The notes under the pieces are model-generated. The model saw nothing but the letters and a program-made list of their open reading frames with translations. It was not told the DNA's origin and did not search any database. The translations under genes and the position numbers were made by a program. From contig NZ_CP044205.1 of NCBI RefSeq assembly GCF_009498235.1, positions 119,716-183,715 of the forward strand: DNA of 64,000 bases, given 5' to 3'. Shown piece by piece: positions 54,615 through 64,000 of the stretch. Position 1 is the first letter of the stretch. Each line of letters starts with the position of its first letter. Source of the DNA: Candidatus Methylospira mobilis (lineage in GTDB: Bacteria > Pseudomonadota > Gammaproteobacteria > Methylococcales > Methylococcaceae).

Positions 54615-55623
54615 GTTGTCCATTCATGCGCAGCGACACTTCGCCGGAGGCGAAGTGTCGCTGCCCGTCCGCCCCGCAGTCGAGAATCAGCAAACCGTCT
54701 GCTGAAATCCCGGCGACTCGCCCGGAAATGGAGCGGTCGCCCTGATAAAGCTGCACGGTTTCTCCGTGGTAATGGTGGTACGCCTGCCATTCGTCGCGCA
54801 ACCCCTGCAATCCGGATACGCCGTACCCGCACAGCAGCGGCAATAATTCATTCAGCGCCGCCGCGAGCAAACGGTTTCTATCCGGCTGAGCGCCGCCGGT
54901 GATTTCGGCCAGATCCGCCCAGGGTTGATCGATTTCATGTCCTTGTGCCTGCGCCATTTGCAAGTTCAGACCGATACCGATTACGCACGCCTGCCGCCCA
55001 TGCACTTCGCCGGATACATCCAGCAGGATGCCGCCCAGCTTGCGCCGCCGCCAGATAATGTCGTTCGGCCATTTGAGTCCCGCATCCGTCACCCCTAATC
55101 CGCGCAATGCGCGGATAATGGCGACGCCCACCGCCAGACTCAGACCGCTTAGCGCGGCATGATCGGCAAAATGCCACAGCACGGAAAAACAGAGACTGCC
55201 GCCCGGCGAAGACAGCCACGAGCGCCCCATGCGTCCCCGCCCGGCGCGCTGAAATTCCGCCGTCGCGACGGTACCCGTCGCCGCTCCCGCGCGCGCGCTT
55301 GCCGCGAGATAGGTATTGGTGGAATCGAGCGCGTCGTGACACTCGATAGCCGATAGCAGCGTAAGGGCATCCGCTTGCAGCGCCGCCCGAACCTGGTCCG
55401 CATCCAGCAAATCGAAGCGATGCGCCAAACGGTAGCCTTTGCGCGGAAGCGCGTTGATTTCAAGCCCCAGCGCCCGCAGGTCGTGCGCCAGCGCCCAGAT
55501 CGCGGAGCGCGTAACCGCCATGGTTTTCGCCAGCTGTTCGCCGGAATGGAATCGGCCGTCGCCGAGATGCCGCAACAGGGTTTTATGGTTGGCGTTAAAA
55601 CAAAAAGAGGCGCCGGATTTCAT
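54604..55623 (-). CDS. birA: Biotin-protein ligase and biotin operon repressor
   Basis: The 339-aa protein has a DNA-binding winged helix (GRFHSGEQLAKTMAVTRSAIW) and the biotin ligase core (EFQRAGRGRMGRSWLSSPGG, KWPNDIIWRRRKLGGIL, IGIGLNLQMA). It adds biotin to acetyl-CoA carboxylase and can repress biotin genes. The order birA-coaX is frequent in gammaproteobacteria. It follows rarA by 18 bases. Confidence 0.95.
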   Translation of the reverse strand: MKSGASFCFNANHKTLLRHLGDGRFHSGEQLAKTMAVTRSAIWALAHDLRALGLEINALPRKGYRLAHRFDLLDADQVRAALQADALTLLSAIECHDALDSTNTYLAASARAGAATGTVATAEFQRAGRGRMGRSWLSSPGGSLCFSVLWHFADHAALSGLSLAVGVAIIRALRGLGVTDAGLKWPNDIIWRRRKLGGILLDVSGEVHGRQACVIGIGLNLQMAQAQGHEIDQPWADLAEITGGAQPDRNRLLAAALNELLPLLCGYGVSGLQGLRDEWQAYHHYHGETVQLYQGDRSISGRVAGISADGLLILDCGADGQRHFASGEVSLRMNGQHDG

Positions 55624-55641
55624 GGAGCTGCCCTGTACCGA

Positions 55642-56959
55642 CTATTTACCGGTTGCGCGTTTATCGAGCTCGCGCAACTGCGTCAGCTTGTCGGCGATTT
55701 TGCTTTCCAGCCCGCGCGGTACGGGCTGATACCAGCCGGGTTCGTCCAGGTCGTCCGGAAAATAGGTTTCTCCCGCGGCATAGGCGTTCGGCTCGTCGTG
55801 CGCATAACGGTAAGCGTGCCCGTAGCCCAATTCCTTCATCAAGCGCGTGGGCGCATTTCGAAGATGTACCGGCACCGGACGCGAGCGATCCTGTTTCACG
55901 AAGGCCGAGGCCTGATTGTAGGCCATGTAACCGGCATTGCTTTTCGCCGCCACCGCCAGATAAATAGTCGCCTGCGCCAGCGCCAGTTCGCCTTCGGGAG
56001 AACCCAGGCGCTCGTAGGTTGCCGCCGCGTCGTTGGCGATCTGCATCGCCCTGGGGTCCGCCAAACCGATATCTTCCCATGCCATGCGCACGATGCGGCG
56101 CGCCAGGTAGCGCGGATCGGCGCCGCCGTCGAGCATGCGCGTCAGCCAGTATAGCGCGGCATCGGGGTGCGAACCGCGCACCGATTTGTGCAGAGCGGAA
56201 ATCTGGTCGTAGAAATTATCGCCGCCCTTGTCGAAGCGGCGGCTGTTCAAGGTCAGCGCATTGTCGAGAAAGGCGGCATTGATGGTGTCGATTTCGCTGG
56301 CCTCGGCTGCGGCCTCCACCTGTTCCAGCAGATTTAAAAAGCGTCTGGCGTCGCCGTCGGCATAGCCGATCAGCGTGTCGAGCGCCGCCTCGTCAAAATC
56401 AAGGTGCGCCAGCGTGGATTGATGCGCGCGTTCGAACAGCGCTTTAAGATCGGATTCGTCCAGCGGCTTCAGCACATAAACCTGGGCGCGCGACAACAGC
56501 GCCGCGTTGACTTCGAACGACGGATTTTCCGTGGTGGCGCCGACAAACACCACGCGCCCGGATTCCACGTAGGGCAGCAGCGCATCCTGCTGCGCTTTGT
56601 TGAAACGATGTATCTCGTCGATAAACAGCAGCGTGGAGCGGCCCTGTTCCTCGAAGTTCAGTCTGGCCTGCTCCATGGACTGGCGGATATCCTTGACGCC
56701 GGAAAAAACCGCCGAAAGCGCGATAAACTCGGTATTGAAGCTTTGCGCCATCAAGCGCGCCAGCGTGGTTTTCCCAACTCCGGGCGGCCCCCACAGTATC
56801 ATCGAGTGCGCTTTGCCGGCATCGAAAGCCAGTTTCAGCGGCTTGCCCGCGCCGAGCAGATGACGCTGGCCGATCACCTCGTCCAGTACGGACGGACGCA
56901 AGGCTTCGGCCAGCGGCGCCGCCGGCTCTGCGGAAAAAATACCGGGAGCAGCGCTCCTG

Positions 56960-56970
<11 letters not shown>
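55642..56970 (-). CDS. rarA: Replication-associated recombination protein A (RarA/MgsA)
   Basis: The 442-aa AAA+ ATPase has PLAEALRPSVLDEVIGQRHLLG, Walker A WGPPGVGKTTLARLMA, Walker B LLFIDEIHRFNKAQQDALLP, and sensor 1 GATTENPSFEVNAALLSRAQ. It acts at stalled forks. The start overlaps the lolA stop by 11 bases. Confidence 0.96.
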
Positions 56971-59124
<2,154 letters not shown>

Positions 59125-59190
59125 TTAACCGGTCATGACGAAAATGCCACCCCCTATCATGCAACCGTTTGCCATGACCGGCTTCCCTCA

Positions 59191-59219
59191 CCCCGCCTCT
59201 CCCAGAAGGAGAGGCGGGG
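59191..59219. repeat. 12-bp perfect hairpin (dispersed-repeat type) upstream of purB
   Basis: CCCCGCCTCTCC at 59191-59202 pairs exactly with 59208-59219 around the 5-base loop CAGAA. It lies in a 245-base gap between the chemoreceptor stop and purB. GC-rich hairpins of this form are dispersed in many proteobacterial genomes; it could also end a transcript. No T run follows on either side. Confidence 0.45.
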
Positions 59220-59336
59220 CAGGCGTTCGCTTCGCGACTTGCACGGTAAAGGAAACGGCGCGGTTCGGTATCCGTTGTCGAACGCCGCCGCCAATGATGC
59301 GGAGGTTCATCCGTATTGCGGCCCTCGCGCCGGGTT

Positions 59337-61445
59337 TTATTTCAATTGGAAAACGGAAACCAGATTGCGCAAGTTGCGCGCCTGATGTTCCAGCGTTTCG
59401 GCCGCTCCGGCGGCTTCTTCGACCAGCGCCGCATTTTGCTGGGTTACCGCGTCCATCTGCGAAATTGCCAGATTGATCTGGTCGATACCGGAGCTTTGCT
59501 CTGCGGAAGCTGCGGAAATTTCAGACATGATATCGGTAACCCTGCGCACCGAAGTCACGATTTCATTCATGGTATGCCCGGCATCTTCCACCTGCCGGTG
59601 ACCGCTCTCCACTTTTTCAACCGAATCGGATATCAGCTGCTTGATTTCCTTCGCCGCTTCCGCGGAACGCTGGGCGAGGCTGCGCACTTCGCTGGCGACT
59701 ACGGCAAAGCCGCGCCCTTGCTCGCCGGCGCGTGCGGCTTCCACTGCGGCGTTCAAGGCCAATATATTGGTCTGGAACGCCAGACTATCTATTACGCCGA
59801 TGATGTCGACCACCTTGTTCGAGCTTGCCTGGATCGAGTTCATGGTGCTTACGACTTCGCCCACCACTGCTCCGCCTTTGAGCGCAACGGCGGAAGTCTC
59901 CATCGCCAGCTGATTGGCCAGTCTGGCATTGTCGGCGTTTTGCTTTACAGTCGAGGCCAGCTGTTCCATGCTGGATGCGGTCTGCTCCAGACTGGCCGCG
60001 TGCTGCTCGGTGCGTTGCGACAAGTCCAGGTTGCCGGTGGCAATTTCCACGGCGGAATTGTGTATAGTGTTAACGGAGTCGTTCACATCGCTTATCATTG
60101 ATGATAAGTTATCGCGGGTTGAGTTGATGCTGTTGGCGGTTTTGCCGAACAACCCCGGATAGTGTTTGTCGATGCGTTGCGTCAGATCGCCTTGCGCCAG
60201 CGCGTCTGCAAGACGCGCGACATCGCTCAATCCTTCGTCGGCGGTCCGGCACAGCCGATTCAACAGCTCCGCCAGCGTTTTGGCGTAGCCTTGCCTGCCG
60301 GTTTCATCAATGCGGGAGCTGAAGTCGCCGATTACCGTGGCCTCTACGACTTTGCGCACATCATCGATTATCATTTGCAAATTATTCCGCATCGCCGACA
60401 TTTCGGCCAGGATACTGCCGTTGTCGTCGGCGCGAACCGGGACATGCGATTCCAGGTCGCCGGCGGCGATACGCGATGCGGCCATCACCGCTTCGTCGGG
60501 ATTGCCGCCGATTTTATCCAGCAGGCCGGCATTGAGCAGGTTAAGCGACTCGCTGATTTCCAGCTCGAAACCGTATTTTCCGGACAAATCGATTTGTTGC
60601 GTGAAGTCGCCCCGCACCGCCTGCCCGACATAGTTGCGTATGTCGAATATGACCTGGAGCTTTTCCTGCACCGTTTTTATCGAAGCGAGCAGGCTGCTGT
60701 TGTCTCCGGGTTTTAATTCGATCGTGGTCGATAAGTTGCCGTTGGCGATTTGCCGGGTAATTTCCGTCGCATGATAAGGGTCGCCCCCCAGCCGTTGAAA
60801 CAGCAGGCGGAGAATCATGATGCCGACGAAGGCACCGACTATCGATCCGAGCACGGACAGCGTGCTGATAACATAAGAGTTTACAGAAATAGAGGCGTCG
60901 GTATCCTCTATGCTTTGTTTGACGTGATCAGTGATATGCTGCTTGAGCGCTCCGGCGCTTTTCTCGTATTCGTGCTGTATGGCGCGAAAATCCACGGCCA
61001 GATACTGCAGCGCGTCCTCTTTTTTAGCCGGATTTTTTGCCAGGGCGATAAAGTGTTCCAGCGCCGCGGTGTAGTTTGTTTGAGTTGCCGTCAAATTATT
61101 GAAAAGCTGCCGTCCACCGTCGGTATACAGCGACTTGTCCAGCTCGGCTGTGGCGTTCGCGATAATTTTCTGTGATTCGGCAATATCGTTATATTGCTTT
61201 GCGATCTGCGTTTCATCCTTCAGCAGCAAGGCGCTACGCACGCATTTTGAGTTGTTTCCCAGACTTATCAACAGGTTGTTTATATTCTCGAACTGCTGGA
61301 ATCTGCGTCCCGCCAGATCGGCAACATGACTGTTGATGTCGTTCAGTAAATACACAGCAAGGGCTCCGACACTGATCAGTAAAACCAGTAACAATCCTAT
61401 GGCCAGCTGCAGCTGCTTTTTAATCGACAGATCCGAAAAACGCAT
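59337..61445 (-). CDS. Methyl-accepting chemotaxis protein with multiple HAMP domains
   Basis: I take ATG 61445 ([14 protein letters not shown]) rather than the frame opening at 61466. The 702-aa product has a membrane helix (about 15-35), a four-helix sensor domain and a second helix near 200. HAMP-like repeats follow ([54 protein letters not shown]), and then a signalling domain with [20 protein letters not shown]. The end lacks a methylation tether. It is highly similar in its last 300 residues to the receptor at 49162. Confidence 0.95.
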   Translation of the reverse strand: MRFSDLSIKKQLQLAIGLLLVLLISVGALAVYLLNDINSHVADLAGRRFQQFENINNLLISLGNNSKCVRSALLLKDETQIAKQYNDIAESQKIIANATAELDKSLYTDGGRQLFNNLTATQTNYTAALEHFIALAKNPAKKEDALQYLAVDFRAIQHEYEKSAGALKQHITDHVKQSIEDTDASISVNSYVISTLSVLGSIVGAFVGIMILRLLFQRLGGDPYHATEITRQIANGNLSTTIELKPGDNSSLLASIKTVQEKLQVIFDIRNYVGQAVRGDFTQQIDLSGKYGFELEISESLNLLNAGLLDKIGGNPDEAVMAASRIAAGDLESHVPVRADDNGSILAEMSAMRNNLQMIIDDVRKVVEATVIGDFSSRIDETGRQGYAKTLAELLNRLCRTADEGLSDVARLADALAQGDLTQRIDKHYPGLFGKTANSINSTRDNLSSMISDVNDSVNTIHNSAVEIATGNLDLSQRTEQHAASLEQTASSMEQLASTVKQNADNARLANQLAMETSAVALKGGAVVGEVVSTMNSIQASSNKVVDIIGVIDSLAFQTNILALNAAVEAARAGEQGRGFAVVASEVRSLAQRSAEAAKEIKQLISDSVEKVESGHRQVEDAGHTMNEIVTSVRRVTDIMSEISAASAEQSSGIDQINLAISQMDAVTQQNAALVEEAAGAAETLEHQARNLRNLVSVFQLK

Positions 61446-61572
61446 AGTTAATTCCACTCGTTCCATTTGGGGCTCAAAAATGGAATTATATGAATGGATT
61501 ATTATTATTTTATGTATTTGTCAGGGGAGGGGCAGTTTTAATTCTTCGGCAGGCTCAGCCTGCGCTGCGGTC

Positions 61573-61662
61573 GAGCAAATGAGCGCTGCTGCGATGCTGA
61601 ACGCTGACAATGCCAAAGTGACCGACGACGTGGTCGCCAACACTGCCAGGGAAGCGGAATAA
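61573..61662 (+). pseudogene. Short remnant of a chemoreceptor signalling domain
   Basis: The plus-strand frame reads EQMSAAAMLNADNAKVTDDV then VANTAREAE before TAA. This matches the first methylation helix of MCPs (EQM-A-V-QNADNA----D--A--A-EAEEGG). The stop falls where a GAA codon is expected. It is only 30 codons, on the strand opposite to the intact receptor next to it, and not a simple copy of it. Confidence 0.45.
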
Positions 61663-61750
61663 GGCGACCGGCGTCAACCAGGTCAACAGTTTTTGGCAAC
61701 CATTCAGCTAATGGAACCTGCGCGAGTTTCCGGCGGAAAAATTTTGTTTG

Positions 61751-61807
61751 TAGGAGCGGGCTTTAGCCCGCGATCGGTCTGCCATTCGCGGGCTAAAACC
61801 CGCTCCT
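61751..61807. repeat. REP-like inverted repeat
   Basis: The arms 61751-61773 and 61785-61807 pair over 23 bases with one mismatch, around an 11-base loop. The arm begins TAGGAGCGGGCTTTAGCC. The same family occurs at 21693-21756. It lies in the 430-base gap between the chemoreceptor gene and the permease gene; apart from this and the MCP remnant I see nothing there. Confidence 0.65.
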
Positions 61808-61895
61808 AACACAGACAGGAAACGGTAATTGAATAGTTACCAAATATCTTTAAATTTGACGGCATGGCTCTGGAATGAAGGCCCCGGTTGCCGCG

Positions 61896-63233
61896 TCATT
61901 CGCTTCTGCGCGGGTCGAACGCATCGCGCACGCTGTCGGCGAAAATATTGGCCGACAGCACCAGTACGAACATAAACAGCAGCGCCGCGCTCAGCGACCA
62001 CCAGACCACCGGTTCGCGCGCCAGTTCAAGGCGCGCGCTGTTGATCATATTGCCCCAGCTCTGCATGGTGGGGTCGACGCCGATGCTGACATAGGACAGC
62101 ACGGCTTCCGCAAGAACCAGCGAACTGAAGTCCAGCACCACGGAAATCAGCACCAGATGAAAAACGTTCGGCAGTATATGCCGGAACAGGATGCCTGACC
62201 GGCTGACGCCGAGCACGCGCGCCGCCTGCACATACTCCATCTCGCGCAGCTTCAGGGTTTCGGCGCGCAGCAGGCGGCAGAGCCCGGTCCAGCTGGTCAT
62301 GCCCAGAATCAGGCACAGAAACAGCAGGCGGAAATCCGCTCGTAAGGCAAGACTGGTAAACGCATCCTCATGGCGCGCCATGTAGGACTGCATCAACAGC
62401 ATGGAGGCCGCGATCAGCAGCACGCCCGGTATCGAATTGAGCGTGCTGTATAGATACTGGATGACGTCGTCCACCCAGCCGCGAAAATATCCGGCCATGA
62501 TGCCGAGCAGCAGCGCCAGCGGCAGCGTGGCGAGCGTGGTCAGCGTGCCGATCAGCAAACCGGTGCGTATGCTTTTAACGCTTTGATAGAGCACATCCTC
62601 GCCGACCTTGTCGGTGCCGAATACATGATAGTGAGCGCTCAGCTCGCCGATGACGCCGCTGACTGCGCACAGCAGCAGCAGCGTACCGATAATCGCCGTC
62701 GGCTGCCGTTTGCGCAACAGGCCGGTTAATGCTGCGAGCGCCAGCAGACCTACCCCCAAACCCTGGAGCAACCCCCGGAACCCGGACCGTAACAGGTCGG
62801 ACGCCAGCTCCTGCTCCGGGTTGACCAGGTGCGCGCCGCCATACTGTAGCCGCGCGTGGATGCGATGCGGAACGCCGGCGGCGTCGCGTATGCTTTCGCG
62901 CGACCAGGCTTGCGTTGCAAACGGAGCGGAATAAGTCTTTTCGACATGGGTGCGCATCGGCGTCGTCCACCAGTCCAGCACGCTCAACGCTTCGCCCGCA
63001 TGGGTGTTGCCGGAGGGTTGCCGTTCGTCCGTGGGGTAAAAATGGATCGAATCGAGCAACGCGAGAAATAAAAAAAACAGCAGCACTACCAGGGAAATCA
63101 ACGCCGGGGTGCTGTTGGCCACCTTTTGCCAGGGGCGGCGCAAATGTTCGCGGCTGCGCATGCGCCATGCCGCCGCCCCGAGCATCAGCAGCACCAGAAA
63201 AAACAGGGCATCGGTCCAGAATAGAGTGGGCAT
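61896..63233 (-). CDS. OppC/DppC-type ABC transporter permease
   Basis: The 445-aa membrane protein has a long N-terminal part with two helices and a periplasmic loop, then a BPD_transp_1 domain. It shows HYHVFGTDKVGEDVLYQSV, LPLALLLGIMAGYFRGWVDD and the EAA loop EYVQAARVLGVSRSGILFRH, with the end ADSVRDAFDPRRSE. It belongs to peptide/nickel importers. It has no OppB, ATPase or binding-protein neighbour; the fused ATPase at 37202 is a possible partner. Divergent from dhaL. Confidence 0.92.
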   Translation of the reverse strand: MPTLFWTDALFFLVLLMLGAAAWRMRSREHLRRPWQKVANSTPALISLVVLLFFLFLALLDSIHFYPTDERQPSGNTHAGEALSVLDWWTTPMRTHVEKTYSAPFATQAWSRESIRDAAGVPHRIHARLQYGGAHLVNPEQELASDLLRSGFRGLLQGLGVGLLALAALTGLLRKRQPTAIIGTLLLLCAVSGVIGELSAHYHVFGTDKVGEDVLYQSVKSIRTGLLIGTLTTLATLPLALLLGIMAGYFRGWVDDVIQYLYSTLNSIPGVLLIAASMLLMQSYMARHEDAFTSLALRADFRLLFLCLILGMTSWTGLCRLLRAETLKLREMEYVQAARVLGVSRSGILFRHILPNVFHLVLISVVLDFSSLVLAEAVLSYVSIGVDPTMQSWGNMINSARLELAREPVVWWSLSAALLFMFVLVLSANIFADSVRDAFDPRRSE

Positions 63234-63323
63234 GGCTAGATGTTGCGGATAGCGGAATGATATATGATGCGCTGTGCTTGACGCGGAAACAGTTTTTCAA
63301 ACATAGGAGCGCGAGAATAACCG

Positions 63324-63977
63324 ATGCCTATTACAGCGACTCAGATTAACACTTTTATCGCGGCGGCTGCAAAAAGTATCCGCGACCACGAAAACGAAAT
63401 TACCGCGCTGGATCAGGCCACAGGCGACGGCGATCATGTCTACAATCTGCAGCGCGGCTTGGCGGCCCTGGAAACGCTGGACGATGAACTGGAAGGTCTG
63501 GACTGGTCCGATGCGCTGCAAAAAATCGGCATGAACCTGATGAGCACGGTAGGCGGCGCATCGGGTTCGTTGTTCGCTACCTTGTTTATAGCGATGAGCA
63601 AGGCCTTGCGCGGCAAGGAGATGAATGCGGAGCATTTTGCCGAGGCTTTCAAGCAGAGCGTCGATGCGGTCAGAAAGCGCGGTAAAGCCGATGCGGGAGA
63701 CAAGACCATGCTGGATGTGCTGATTCCGGTGGCGGCGGTTTTGCAGGAAGCGGCGCGCGAAGCCGCCGGCTTGACCGAAACGCTCCAGCGCGTCGAACAG
63801 GCTGCGGAAAAAGGCTGCGAGTCCACGCGCGATATGATCGCGAGCCGCGGGCGCGCCGCTTTCCTGGGCGAGCGCTCGCGCGGACATCTCGATCCGGGCG
63901 CCCGCAGCAGTCAGGCGATAATCGCGGCGGTTTGCGCCGCGCTGTCTGCTTTACAGACGGGAGCCCGGCTCAGTTGA
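63324..63977 (+). CDS. dhaL: DhaL-type dihydroxyacetone kinase ADP/ATP-binding subunit
   Basis: The 217-aa protein has DAK2/DhaL motifs: LDQATGDGDHVYNLQRGLAA (metal-binding aspartates; V replaces the usual G after DGDH), GGASGSLFATLF and GDKTMLDVL. It supplies the nucleotide for phosphorylating dihydroxyacetone with DhaK. dhaK would be expected downstream, beyond the window. Confidence 0.9.
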   Translation: MPITATQINTFIAAAAKSIRDHENEITALDQATGDGDHVYNLQRGLAALETLDDELEGLDWSDALQKIGMNLMSTVGGASGSLFATLFIAMSKALRGKEMNAEHFAEAFKQSVDAVRKRGKADAGDKTMLDVLIPVAAVLQEAAREAAGLTETLQRVEQAAEKGCESTRDMIASRGRAAFLGERSRGHLDPGARSSQAIIAAVCAALSALQTGARLS

Positions 63978-64000
63978 CAACAACGCGAACCATTAAATGG

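Overview
This 64 kb window reads as chromosomal DNA of a free-living gammaproteobacterium of intermediate GC content. The guaBA, purB-lolA-rarA-birA-coaX, pst and suf clusters and the two large chemoreceptors are typical of that class. Several small families also recall methanotrophic Methylococcales, but nothing here proves that placement.

Layout. 1-8 kb is an accessory, AT-richer region. It holds the 3' part of an outer-membrane efflux factor, a 687-aa eukaryotic-type protein kinase homologue, a GFA-type zinc protein, an unknown gene that looks broken by two compensating frameshifts, a decayed IS3-family element, and an SbmA/YddA-like ABC exporter whose ATPase motifs are eroded. 8-11.4 kb (minus strand) is a partner-switching module: a four-PAS SpoIIE-type phosphatase, a STAS antagonist and an RsbW-like kinase. 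11.5-20.8 kb has uvrD, small membrane proteins, fxsA, a 2-Cys peroxiredoxin and a very large GGDEF/EAL protein. 21.2-27.7 kb is a complete SUF operon (Rrf2 regulator, sufB, C, D, S, sufU-like scaffold, Rieske ferredoxin) with a 214-bp inverted-repeat element between sufB and sufC. 27.7-31 kb has a histidine phosphatase and glycogen phosphorylase. 31.2-36.9 kb is a pst operon with two PstS-type binding proteins flanking pstCAB and a Fic-fold protein at its end. 37-45 kb is a second accessory stretch: an orphan peptide-type ABC ATPase, a MITE-like element, a decayed higB with an intact higA, a large secreted beta-helix protein, a YHYH-domain protein with a LysR regulator, and a junction where a tyrS 3' fragment abuts the end of a Tn3-family transposon. 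45-64 kb is mostly housekeeping: guaBA, mobA, the purB-to-SPOR operon, two paralogous multi-HAMP chemoreceptors, an orphan OppC-type permease and dhaL.

The most unusual items are the kinase-like protein with its damaged neighbour, the ABC exporter with degenerate nucleotide-binding motifs, the Fic-fold protein with glutamine at the catalytic-histidine position inside the pst operon, the Tn3/tyrS junction, and a possible 20-codon leader ORF just upstream of the SpoIIE phosphatase. No rRNA, tRNA or CRISPR array was recognised. All family assignments come from reading motifs by eye; no database search was run.
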